A stretch of 13,867 nt of DNA from Echinostoma caproni. Its lineage: Eukaryota > Platyhelminthes > Trematoda > Plagiorchiida > Echinostomatidae. Made by a program: the position numbers and the translations under genes. Location of the stretch: positions 1-13,867 of the forward strand of contig UZAN01047711.1 of NCBI GenBank assembly GCA_900618425.1, written 5' to 3'. Under the pieces are notes generated by a model. That model was not told the origin of the DNA, searched no databases, and saw only the letters and a list, made by a program, of their open reading frames with translations. This document shows positions 1 to 9,851 of this stretch, in pieces; the first letter of the stretch is position 1; each line of letters starts with the position of its first letter.

Positions 1-476
1 ACCCGAGGTATTGCTCGCAAGTTGAAAAGGCTCTCTTTTCAGATAATAAGACTACGCCACTTCTGTTCTGAGTCGTCGGTGATAAACACTTTCGTTCAAC
101 AATGTATCATCCATATACCCCTGTACTGCTTGTAATTGTCCCTGGTTTTTTAAAGACTGATTTCAAGTTGCTGAGGCGTGGCCTCTCAATGATCAGCCGT
201 GTCTCCCAAGTTCCGTTATCTGTTCTGATTGAAAAAATGTGTAATGCCCATATTGATGCGTGCTCGAAGTTTGCTGACGATATCCTATCTGATTGCACGC
301 ATCCCGTACACATTGATTTGTGTGCATGCAAATACCACCCATTCACCCGTTCCAAGTACATACTTATGCCGTCTCGCATATCGGTATACAGAAACTCTTT
401 GGTATCCTATCTTGCCCGGATAGTGACCGACAAGGAAAGTGCTCGTTCTGAGCTTTCTAATGCGTTTAGTAATTAA
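1..476 (+). pseudogene. ORF2 C-terminal region of a CR1-like retrotransposon, frameshifted
   Basis: Two reading frames together give the region downstream of the reverse transcriptase palm. Frame 1 (bases 1 to about 130) reads KLKRLSFQIIRLRHFCSES, then VINTFVQQCII and PLYC, before a TAA at 133-135. The third frame, open from ATG 102 to TAA 474-476 (124 residues), continues with PVLL, GFLKTDFKLLRRGLSMISRV and ends in LARIVTDKESARSEL. The switch falls at about 112-130, so the copy carries one frameshift there. The minus-strand element matches in the same order: IRRLCFFISRLGSL, RRSIKIISRTSG, then RYRYKLVYTDH against RSKYILMPSRI. The ATG at 102 is therefore not a true start, because coding similarity begins upstream of it. 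Nothing suggests host use. The coding assignment is strong; the family name is less so. Confidence 0.8.
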
Positions 477-582
477 CTCATATTTTTGAACGTTTTACAT
501 TCTACTTTTTTCCCTATTTTTACCAGAATTGTAATGGTGGTCTATTTTTTGGCTGAAAGCTTATATAACTCTCTACAACTTG

Positions 583-609
583 AATACAATACAGTACAAT
601 ACAATAAAA
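583..609 (+). repeat. (AATAC)n tail of the first retrotransposon
   Basis: Five near-perfect AATAC-type pentamers (one reads AGTAC) end in AATAAAA. They lie about 105 bases past the ORF2 stop at 474-476. Short tandem tails at the 3' terminus are known for CR1-type elements, so this probably marks the element's end and its junction with flanking DNA near base 610. Confidence 0.7.
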
Positions 610-1092
610 CCGTTTCGAAATGGTTCACAAACGGACAGAAAAGAAATCGATTGATGTTGCAGCCGTCTAATCGATCGAGAGAATACTGTGCCACACACCT
701 AATAATTAAAGAACTTCAACGAAAAGGTTTCTCACCTTCCCCCCTCCACTTAGAGTTTTCATTATATTTTTACTTCTGAAGAAAGCACGATAAACCTTTT
801 CTAGTATTGTTGTAGTAGTCCAGTAAAAAGCATAAATATGAAATTTCTACTTCTTAGCTTTTAATAAAACAAAAATATGATGAACAGAGGAAAATAATAC
901 CCAGAAAACTAACTACCCCAACAGGGTGAAGTACACTGCAGCACCCGATCCGCTACGGGAAAACATCTTTTGGCATCAACGAGATTCCAAAACACGTCTT
1001 CTATCGTTCAAATTCAAACCAATGCTAACATTGGAACAACAACAACGAAGGAGTCAGGTGTTGTAGATGCTTTGCTTGGTGAACCCTGTAAT
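610..1092. other. No recognisable feature
   Basis: This is the AT-rich flank between the retrotransposon tail and repeat copy A. The open frames here are short, start at TTG or lack motifs, and I recognise none of them. An AATAAA motif near 860 is not tied to any coding region. Confidence 0.5.
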
Positions 1093-1435
1093 GTAGTAAT
1101 CGAATTAGACATGGATTACGAAACACGAATCACAGACACAACTGAAGCAGTTATACGCTGGAATCTCCCGTCACCGAGACACAAGAGAAAGGTCACAGAA
1201 GTGGTGGTTTAATTATTGAAAGAAATCCATGGGATTATATGTTACGCAAATAGAAATATCACCCGTCTAACGAATATCAGCCAAACACCGTTCTCGGTCT
1301 TCGAGTCAGACGGCTTCTGTTTGAATTGTATAGCTTTTGATTGATCTATAATGTAGGTCCATGGCCCAATGTCCAGAAACTGGAACGCATTGGGTGCTTA
1401 AATGGCCTCATCTCGGGGGTCTGAATCACCACAAC
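1093..1435 (+). repeat. Dispersed ~350 bp repeat, copy A (most diverged)
   Basis: The left part (1093-1256) aligns with copies B (3807-4158) and C (11956-12308). Shared landmarks are a GTAGTAATCGAATTAG-type start, then the run CACCGAGAC, AGAAAGGTCACAGAAGT, TTATTGAAAGAAA and GGGATTA. The right part (1362-1435) realigns at TGTCCAGAAACTGGAACGC, which is TGTCCAGAAACTGTAACGC apart from the copy C leader, and ends at ATCACCACAA, as B does at CTCACCACAA. The ~105 bases between are about the same length in all copies but hard to align in A, so A may belong to an older subfamily. Any 80-residue open frame across it is incidental. Orientation follows the tRNA-like head of copy B. Confidence 0.6.
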
Positions 1436-3590
1436 CAAACATGCTGTTCAGCTGAAAAAAAAACAGCACGACGAACGAGCTGTGCACGACCGATGTCCAG
1501 TAAGAGAGGTGGTTTACTTGTTTCCGATAGCCCGATTTATTGCTGAACGCTGCTACTCTGAAAAATTCTGCAATGAAAATATCCGCATTTATACAATTTG
1601 GTGTAAATCATTATGTGTGCTTCCTTTACTCGCTTGTTTGCATCGTCGCTAACGCAGTCACCGTTGCTGTTGAGCTCTTTTAAAAGAATTTGTTGATGCG
1701 TAAAATTACAAATGGATGTAACTGCATGCAGTCCACCTACAATCTCACTCCCCGGGCGCCTGGGCAGAACCAAAACAGTTTAGAGGCATTTTGCCCACAT
1801 TTGACGTTTCTCGACTTCTGAGACCACGTACCAAACCTGAGAATATAAAAATCTGGCTGTGGTTACATAATATCCGCCGCTGAATAGACATTCACATGTT
1901 TAAACACTACATCTTTATCGAGCGCCGTCCATATGCATCTAAGTATGACATCATTCTGTTACGTGATTCTTTGCACCAGCACTCAACATCCAGGACCTGA
2001 CTTTGAGCGTTCCCGATTTATTCGGTATCAACGTGACACGGAGGGGGGGATAACCAATCATTTGATTTGAGCCCGTTTCTAACGGCTGGCCTCGTTGTCA
2101 AAGCCTGTTTTTTTTTTATTTCAATGAATCAGCCCCTTTGGTAAAAGACTGATTTCAAAAGATGCATACACAGTTCATGAACAAGTTGACGCACGTTTTC
2201 AGTTGTTTTCTCTTGGTAATTAATGTTCATAGCTCCGTGCATCGTAGTTCAAGCGTTCTTCCCGGTCGATTCTCGTTCCAGTCGATCCAGGATCCCGGGA
2301 CGCGGCCGTGCTGAAATCAGCAGCGCTTTCAGTGTTTAACTCTTTTTTCATTGGATACCACTCGCACACGTACACAGTGGTCCAGATTGTCAGTTCCGTG
2401 GAATAGCATTTGTCAGCTTCTTGTGTATACCCTGCGTATAGATTGAAATAGTATTTTCGATAGATTCCAATTACCCACGAGAAACACGGTCACTCACACA
2501 GGTGAACTCTTCCAATCGGACCAAAACTGGTTATGGGTTGGCAATGACTTCCTCCACCAATATCACAATAAGTCCCTTCCCCCCCGCCAGTCCGAAGCTT
2601 ACAGCGTTTCTAGCGTTTCCAATCACGATCGTCGCAAACGAACTACAGTCGATCCGAATGGAAAACCTGCGTTAAGTAGAATGATGCAGCTACTATTGTG
2701 GTTAACCTAGCCCGTACCGGTGCAGTTATGCACAGGTCAGCGCTGATCCCTGCACTGTTCGATAGGGCAAAGAAGCGGCCAATCAATACACTTCAAACTT
2801 TTTGATTTGCTTGGAGAAAAGTAGTTGTTCGAATCACTCCGGGAAAACCTTTCATCCACTAACCGGTGTCATTGGAACAGTAATTCATTCTTCAAATAAT
2901 TTTGTGATCGATTTGGTTGGTCGCGTTTTTAAAAGATTCACTTAATATGAGAAGGCGAAGTGAGTTATTTCGACAGATATTTCGTTTATTTTCAAAAATC
3001 AATAACTTCCTCTTCTGTCTTAACCGCCCACCCCCTTCGAGATTGTAAACAGCGTTATGTATAAGCTGATGTAGCATACGACATCAGACTAATTCGTGCA
3101 CTGGGGTCTTTGACCAACAGCCACGTGACAAATACTACAAGCGGTCCTTTGACCCTGATCCCAGAAAACGAAAGAGCGTGTAACTTCAGCAACTTCTCAA
3201 GCAGAAGAGCGTTCACTGAGCGTTGTGGAAAGTACAGGAGCACATCTCTAAGCCAAATATGTATTGCGAGAAATTTTACAATGTCGTTGGCTATCTACTG
3301 GGTAAACAAAATCCACTCGAACTCCTTGTCTTTTGTGGAATGCAACATATGGATGTTTGTGCTTATGGGTTGGAGCGTTCGGTCCACTCTGCCGGGAACA
3401 ATATCAAATGATAATTTGAAAGCCGTTTTCAGTAGGAGGATGCCGCAGGTCATGGAGACCGCATTCGACGCGACTGTCTTGTGGTATCAAAACAGTGGTG
3501 TGATCTGCTTGCGGTCCAAAGTTAAACATCTGCACTATCCTCACTCACATTACGGAACATGTACCTGCGCGATCCCTGACAAATAACGCC
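1436..3590. other. Unassigned region, no recognisable gene
   Basis: No gene is recognised here. The longest open frame in the window (3110-3586, plus, 158 codons) starts at TTG, has no motif I know and overlaps other open frames, so I do not call it. Small structures seen are: an inverted repeat TGCTGTT/AACAGCA (1442-1448, 1462-1468) enclosing a run of A, a T run near 2107-2117, a doubled AGCGTTTC unit at 2603-2619, and a 15-base match (2144-2158) to the first retrotransposon. This is probably intergenic or intronic DNA with old repeat remnants. Confidence 0.5.
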
Positions 3591-3604
3591 GAGAGAGAGA
3601 GAGA
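3591..3604. repeat. (GA)7 microsatellite
   Basis: Seven uninterrupted GA units lie about 75 bases upstream of the tRNA-like head of repeat copy B. It is short and probably neutral. Confidence 0.9.
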
Positions 3605-3677
3605 CAATATTCAGAATCTGATACAAAGTGCACCGAACAGGTGTGTGATGGTTTAAGGATGAACGGCATCAAACTGG

Positions 3678-3741
3678 GGTGGTGGTGGCCCGGTGGTGAA
3701 GGTCACCGACGGAAGACGTGTGTTCGATTCGCACCACCGCC
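3678..3741 (+). promoter_or_regulatory. tRNA-like head with A-box and B-box (Pol III type)
   Basis: An acceptor-like stem GGTGGTG (3678-3684) pairs with CACCGCC (3735-3741), with one G-U pair. A T-arm is present: stem GTGTG (3718-3722) and CGCAC (3730-3734) with one G-U pair, around the loop TTCGATT. TGGCCCGGTGG (3686-3696) fits an A box and TGTTCGATTCG (3721-3731) fits a B box. The whole is only 64 bases because the anticodon arm is reduced, so it is tRNA-derived rather than a working tRNA. Confidence 0.55.
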
Positions 3742-4158
3742 TGATGCTCCCCTATCTGTGCTGTATGGCAGTCTTATGATTGGCCGCTCCGCCCTTCGTG
3801 GAAATTTGTGGTGGTCGAACTAAGGACAGATTACAAATCACGGACGCAACTAAAGCACAGAATCTCACTAGCACTTGTACGCCAGAATCTCCAGTCACCG
3901 AGACGCAGGAAAAAGGCCACAGAAGTAACAGTTCGTTGATTGAGAAAAATAAATGAGATTAAATAACATGTGCAAAGGAATTTTATTGGTTCTACAGGTT
4001 ACCACCAATGGACTGCTTGTATTCTTGACATAAAACAGCTTCTGCTTGGACAGCACGACTTCTGATTTGTTGGCACGATTGACCTGTGGCTCGTTGTTCA
4101 GAAGCTGTAACGCGTCGGCTCTTGACTAGCGTCATCTTGGAGGATTGACTCACCACAA
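3678..4158 (+). mobile_element. Candidate tRNA-derived SINE: repeat copy B with head
   Basis: This is the most complete copy of the dispersed repeat. A tRNA-like head (3678-3741) is followed by a ~65-base linker and the ~350 bp body shared with A and C (3807-4158). Landmarks of the body are GTGGTCGAACTAAGGACAG, CACCGAGACGCAGGAAAAAG, GGCCACAGAAGTAACAGTTC, TTTTATTGGTTCTACAGGT and CAGAAGCTGTAACGCGTC, with the right edge at CTCACCACAA. SINEs are transcribed by RNA polymerase III from an internal tRNA-like promoter and moved by LINE enzymes, and LINE fragments are present in this window. I could not find convincing target-site duplications. The alternative is that the head and body are adjacent by chance, or that the body is the end of another element read on the minus strand. 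Confidence 0.5.
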
Positions 4159-7100
4159 AATTGTATAATTGTATAGCTTCAATTAAAGGAGGGAAAAAGG
4201 AAACAAAAACAGATCTAACTAACCAAGATCCACGATGATGCAATAGTTTAAAGCTATGAGCATTGATCGAATTGTGCTGTTTGGCGCAAGTAACGACATT
4301 GTGTTGTATCCAATAGCATTCGTAATATGCACGCAGATAATTCGTTTAGTTGGGTGCAAACTGGAAGCATCGTAATTCACGTACAACAACAACAAAAGCA
4401 TATACTCAGCCGTACAAGTGATCAGCAGTCAGCTAATCAATAACAAGCAGACATGTGGCGCAGTATGATTGGTCAATACAATTAAGATCCCATGCGAGAT
4501 ACGTCCGTGTCGTGTGCGTGTGTATGTCTTTATGTATGCACAGATGTGTGTCTGTGTTTGTAAATCTAGCATCGATATTGCGCGTTCAGTGGGAGCAACG
4601 CATAAAGGAGTTATCCAACTCGTTTTAGGTCATACAACATTGTTTGTAATTGTTCGGTGTAGTTCCGTTTTGATACAGACGAATTTAATGCAATTTCGTA
4701 TCTGGGCTTTCCTTCGGGGCCAGATTCTCAAAACTGAATGTTAACCATTGTGTTTGCGGTGGTGAAAATGATGCAAAAATTTGGGAGCGTGTAATACATT
4801 GATTGCTGCCGTATTTGATTGAGTTAAAAAGGTAATACGTGAAGTCGAGGACGAAGGCATTTGCCTCTCCGCGTAACAGTGATTCATACCTACTGTATTC
4901 GAAAATAACAGTATATCGATCAAAATTGAATGTGCCCTATGCGAATAAGTGGATATCGATTAATTTACTAACCCTCGAAAATCACAACTAAATGCATTTG
5001 CAAAACAAACCCTTAATGGGTTTATTTTTCGCAGGGACCCCTAATATTTTCCAAAATCTTAGTCACTATTATTCTGTCTGTTAGACCAGGATCAATATAT
5101 CCGGCCACAGAGTACATACTTCTGCGTGTTCATTTTCGGTCATTCGTCGATCCGATTCAAACACGTATATTGATTTTTGGTCAATGATTGCAGAACGGAA
5201 TAACGAAAGTGATCGGTGAGTTTATGCACGTTGTGAACAAAAAAAAGAAGAAAAAATTTGTGCGTGTGTGCAAGCGTGGATAGTAAAAGATTGAATATTT
5301 TACTTCAATGACAGTACCATGAGTAGAATTGGCTTGGGTCAAATATCTTTAAAAGAAGTGTCAGTGAACTATGCTACCCAGAGATTTAATGAATTTGCCT
5401 CCGATGTTAGCTCACCTTCGGGATAATACATCAGGTCAGCAGTTTACTTCAAGACATTCTGATTGCAGCTAAGAGAATCGTAAGAGGTCATTTATACCAA
5501 TACGTAGCTCGCCTCAGGTATTACAGCAGCTGGCCATGATCGATAGCACTGAAACAGCTGATTGTGAAGTGTCGGGAGATTTGATACATTCATGAAAATA
5601 TATCCGTCAAACAAAATCAGCGTGTCATTCAACACTGAAAACCCTCAAAGGCGTTGTACACCCTGTACGGTAGCATATACCCCTCGAGTTCACATGGATT
5701 TGGGTATGTTTTAATTCATCTGATCTCAGTGGTAGTGGGTTTTCACTGGAGATCCTTTATGAGGGAAAACCGTTAGGAACCAAACTGTGCGTCAATCTAT
5801 TCAATCCCTTCATTTGTTGGTCACTAACTAGGGTTGAAAAGAGGAGCATTCTCCCTACTGGAATGAAATTCACAGCTGTTCTGTTTAACCTACTTCGATG
5901 GAGTTCTATACTTCTCTCGGTTCGAATCGATGCTCACCTATGTTTCTAAACAAGCTGTCTGCAAGCTTTTTACCCGGGTAGTGGCACAGTTTGTCCATTT
6001 CTCTGGTCTGTTATTTGTTCTTATCAGCTTGATTATTTTCACGAATCGGCGACGATCAATACGTGGTGTAAATCACACTTTGTATTGGATCCTATCAAAA
6101 ATCAGAACCTCTTTTGATCGAATAATTCGTCGATTCGTTGTCACCGTGTCTATCAAAACTGCTTAGCTTATCTGGATGACTGCTCGTTTGCTCCTTAATG
6201 GGGAAACTATTAACACTTGATCATTGTGCGCCCAACTGATATCATTGCAAGTTGTGTGTTTTGACGTCTAAGGTAATCAAAAGAATTTGAATCGATGGCT
6301 TCCTGTTCCCCTAGTGTTTCTTGTCTTGGTGTTATCGTGGTCGATGGGCTCAGTTTTAACTGAAAAGTTATTATTTGTCCCCTTTAACCTTATTCAAAGC
6401 ATTTCCATTTTCGGCACTGAGGCAGAATGGAACAGTCACGTGACAATGTGACTGAACAGGTCCCTCGAGTGTCTTCCATCGGTTTCGTGACAGCTCTTGT
6501 TTCAGCCCAAGGCTAGTGCACGTATCGATCTGTTCATGTCCTCATTCCGTGACAAATTACGCTCACACTACGTGTGTCGTGTAGCAATGCTCCAGTCGAC
6601 GCACACGTGTTGTTGTCGTAGCCTGCAGTCGAGGTTTGCCGTGTCGTGTCCCGACTTATGTTCGTGTGGTTCAACGAACAAGTTCAATCAAACCCTTTAG
6701 AATTCTGTCTCGTATCGGTTCAAAAGTGCGTTGCATTACTTTCCGGGACTCTCTAAAACCGGCATTTTTGCATTGAGAACAAGCTAGGTGAACCGAAATG
6801 AACTTGAACTAGTGGGCAAACTCAAACCAAAGACTAAATAGTTTTCTTCTGTTTTTTCACAACAATTCATCTGAGCTTTTGTGCACATTAAGTTCAGCTC
6901 GTTTCTTCCAAATTTCGTTGTTCATCTTCAATAAACCTCGGTTTGTTTTCGTGGACGAACGTGCTGGGCATCCGCCGGGACAGCGATGGCAGTTCGTGTT
7001 CTACTACCCGTCTCTATATATGCCGTTCATCTGTCTATGATATAAATTCAAAATTGCTACCCGACCATGTATGTGGCATGACCAGTCGGCTTGCCACGGT

Positions 7101-8000
7101 GTTCGAGGTTCGTGGACATCCTAATAACCAACCGATATCACACATATCCACTATGAGTAGTAAAGGTACAGTAAAAAAGTAATCAAAGGATTGTTGGACT
7201 GTTCACTGGGGATGAAAAAAGCGAACTGAATCACGTGCCGTGGAAGGTAGCACCCAATGCATGTGTGAGTGCAACCGAAGAGACAGAGAACGGTTGGTTG
7301 TTTTCATCGACCGCAACCCCAGCATAGTCGGGTGACGCCACTTAGGTTGCTTTGAAGCTGATGAGTCATCTCTGAGAGTGCATTCCGATGTATTCATTAC
7401 GTCCTTTGGTTCTCCACGCTGCACATGAAGTTCACCAGGAACTCGGCACCGGTCAAAACCTCATGGGAAAATAGCGAATAGAAACCACTTTCCATACTCT
7501 GTGCGATAGTTAACGACGTGTTTTGCACATGTTCCTTTGATTTATCGCGCATGCAGTCCGCTTAATGGTGGAAAAATATAGGGGTGACGATAGTTAAGAA
7601 TTTTTCAACACCTATCCACCCAATATACATGTCCATGCTCCTACCAACCGCTGTGATCCTAGACAGTACCATGTGGAGCATCATGATTACCGATGTGGAC
7701 ACGCACGGACGGCCCAACATGGATTGGAAATGTATGTTTGATTTTTTTTTAAAATAATTTTGACACAGAAGTGGCGTTTCTCATTCGGATTGTTTTTAAG
7801 CTTGTGGAATAGATTACGAAAGAGAATAGTTGAAGAGCGAATACCGGTAGGCTCAGAAATCCGTTTCGAACACAACTGTATGTGTGGACGGGATGGATGT
7901 CACTCAGCCGACTCGAGGTGAGGTTAATATTCATCCAAACGGTTATCAACCTTGATGATCGTTGAAAGACAATAGATGCAGCCGAACCTCGTAAATGTTT
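4159..8000. other. Unassigned region, no recognisable gene
   Basis: These ~3.8 kb hold only short open frames, none with a motif I recognise. Seen in it: a GT-rich purine/pyrimidine stretch at 4505-4570, an A-rich run near 5238-5260, an open frame without start codon at about 5668-5949 preceded by an AG-type acceptor-like site near 5730, and a palindrome cluster around a CACGTG core at 6433-6454. An AATAAA near 6930 has no coding region to serve. It reads like intron or intergenic DNA. Confidence 0.5.
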
Positions 8001-8006
8001 CATCTC

Positions 8007-8013
8007 TATAAAT
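8007..8013 (+). promoter_or_regulatory. Possible TATA box
   Basis: TATAAAT lies about 75 bases upstream of the ATG at 8086, a spacing that would allow initiation near 8037 and a 5' UTR of about 50 bases. In AT-rich DNA such a match is common by chance, so it only weakly supports the neighbouring open frame. Confidence 0.2.
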
Positions 8014-8085
8014 GTGCCGCTTGTTCAACTGGATTTATCATCCATTTCATAAATTGTTTTGTCAAGCCTCGCTCCTGTCTGGAAA

Positions 8086-8322
8086 ATGAATATGGGCCAA
8101 TCAAATCACTGCCATCCAGATAACAGGTGGTGGATTCCCGTGTGGTTAGCCCTTTGTATTTTTACCATCTGCCTCGCATCTGCTTGTGGTGCACACGTAA
8201 ATGTGAGACGAGCTAAGGTTGATCTCAAACATGGGTGGTGCAGCACGATCGCCATATGCACAACCATTTGTCCCGTATTGACGAAGATCAGCGCATGCCT
8301 GCCCATCAACAGAACGAGCTAA
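8086..8322 (+). CDS. Possible first exon with signal peptide, function unknown
   Basis: A 78-residue open frame starts at ATG 8086 with A at -3. Residues 15-33 are strongly hydrophobic (WWIPVWLALCIFTICLASA), followed by a small-residue stretch and then basic VRR, as in a secretory signal peptide with cleavage near residue 33-36 or a signal anchor. Residues 37-78 contain several cysteines and one possible glycosylation site (NRT) at the end. I recognise no family. In a fluke gene this could be a first exon, with candidate donors CAC|GTAAAT near 8196 or AAG|GTTGAT near 8218, both within the open frame. A second in-frame ATG follows two residues after the first. It could equally be a chance open frame, so I hold it with low confidence. 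Confidence 0.2.
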   Translation: MNMGQSNHCHPDNRWWIPVWLALCIFTICLASACGAHVNVRRAKVDLKHGWCSTIAICTTICPVLTKISACLPINRTS

Positions 8323-9851
8323 CTCTTGCGCAATACTTTACTCCACTGTGAACGAAAGCAGCGCCTTTCTAGCGAAAAAAGTATAGGATCGGCATGGCAT
8401 CGATTTTCAACCTTTATCTTTGGTCAGTAAAAGATCATGAAGACAGGTAGAGTAACTACGCAGAACTCTGTGACCTAACGCTAACGACAATTACTCAGCG
8501 TTACCGAACCTAAGGTAAATCTGTGCAACTTTTCAATCTGAAACCAGACTTCTCAAAAGCCCCACCTCATCTTGAGTAGCCCCCCATCCAGAACGGGGGA
8601 ATAGCGACATTTGTGAGGTTTGACTTCAATGTGACTTGATTCGATGTAGCCTTGGAAGAGAGCATGGTCCTGTGAGCTATTTCTTATGGCAAATTTATGA
8701 CACACTGAGTGGGAAATGAAACAGATCAAGCTGAGTAGAATAGAATTGAGACAATGGCTATCATTCTGTAAGCATTTTTCCACTACAAGATGTGTAAGAG
8801 TATCCGAGACCAATTTTTCGCTTACCAACTCATTTTCTCAATAATAGAAATGGTCTATTCCTTCAGACAACGCGGAACATATATAGTTGTCCAAAAACTG
8901 GGATTTCGTAACTGACCGGTAGCGACTATAGGCATAGCCGGACATACCGGTTGCACATGGGTCTACAACTGTTTATCCCACCGGTCAGCGCCTCGATCGA
9001 TAGATGGTACGCGAACGTGTGTAGTGCAAGTTGTTCAATAATAGTTGTACTGCGAAAGGAACCTATATTGCGGGCACTTATTGACGGATGGAATTTGTAC
9101 GGTTCACTGAAAATCGAATTGTGTCAACACGGTCTATTAGCTCCAATCCATAAGTTTGATTAGAAAGGGTAGGTAACGCGATCGCAAAAAAAAGACAAGT
9201 TGTCACATCAATCTATCGCGTTTCTATTGGTCGTCCAATCAAATGATCCATTTCTCCCTGTTCTCGATTGGTAATTTTGTGGTAGACACTGTCTGCAATC
9301 GGTATTATCCGATGACCATCGATCTGTCCCCTTCTTTTCGTGTTCCAGTTCATAGAATCGTGGTTGTTATTCCGGAAAATTACAAACAGTTGTTGAATCC
9401 GAATAATTTGAAATCATATTTGCCAATGATTTCCAAACAATCCCAGTATCGATTAGTGTGTAAAATAGACATTACTTGTTTGTTTCCTAATCATGTTTTG
9501 TTACTTACTGGTTGAAATCGAGCCGGTGCTTTTTCCAGTTCCTCAACTGGTTTACCGACTTGTTCCGCTTTTGTTTAATTAATCGTGCGGTTATCTAGCC
9601 TTTTATTAGTCGGCTACAAGTGTGTAGTAGCACTGTTTTGACCAGAATTGTCCCGGATACAAGAAAATACGACAAATGTGAAAAAAGATAGATAAAGGGT
9701 AAAACCGGGATTCCAGTAATGAATATTCTATTGGAGTAGTATCTAGATTGATTATTCGTAATCTTTCCACCTGATAAATCCACATGTGAAATGTGACAAA
9801 ATGATTCTATATGAATTTCATAATTAAGATATCAGTGGCCTATGCCAAAAC
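8323..9851. other. Unassigned region, no recognisable gene
   Basis: No gene is recognised. A 90-codon open frame starting at ATG 9243 has no known motif; just upstream, at 9226-9239, is ATTGG-TCGT-CCAAT, a perfect inverted pair of CCAAT elements. Inverted ACCGGT-containing motifs cluster at 8912-8988, and a C5/G5 hairpin lies at 8581-8599. None of these is enough to call a gene. Confidence 0.45.

Larger units (their letters stand above)
1..609 (+). mobile_element. 3' end of a CR1/Jockey-like non-LTR retrotransposon
   Basis: This is the terminal part of a LINE, cut by the window start. It holds the end of ORF2 (1-476), a 3' UTR of about 105 bases that is rich in T, and a short tandem tail at 583-609. 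ORF2 of such elements encodes an endonuclease plus reverse transcriptase that copies the element's RNA at a nicked target. Only the region after the polymerase palm is visible here. The order of coding end, short UTR and microsatellite-like tail is what is known for CR1-type elements. The assignment rests on protein similarity to the minus-strand element at 10143-11460, whose reverse transcriptase motifs are visible. The class label (CR1 versus Jockey or L2) is inference. Confidence 0.8.

Noticed and set aside
3110..3586. Longest open frame in the window (158 codons)
   Set aside because: It starts at TTG, carries no recognisable motif or repeat similarity, and overlaps other open frames of similar quality. 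Length alone is not convincing in 14 kb of six-frame sequence.
4505..4570. GT-rich stretch considered as a microsatellite
   Set aside because: The repeats are interrupted throughout; it is compositionally biased but not a tandem array.
5921..5935. GGTTCGAATCG, a perfect-looking tRNA B box
   Set aside because: No A box at the right spacing and no acceptor stem around it.
5668..5949. Open frame without ATG at its start, preceded by an acceptor-like AG near 5730, possible exon
   Set aside because: No good donor site and no recognisable protein; an open run of this length is expected by chance somewhere in the window.
6921..7182. AATAAA motif followed by an 80-codon open frame, considered as an LTR
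   Set aside because: No second copy, no TG...CA ends, no primer-binding site or polypurine tract could be identified.
8880..8905. Sequence resembling a mariner-type terminal repeat (GTTGTCCAAAAACTGGG)
   Set aside because: Only a loose match, with no inverted partner and no transposase nearby.
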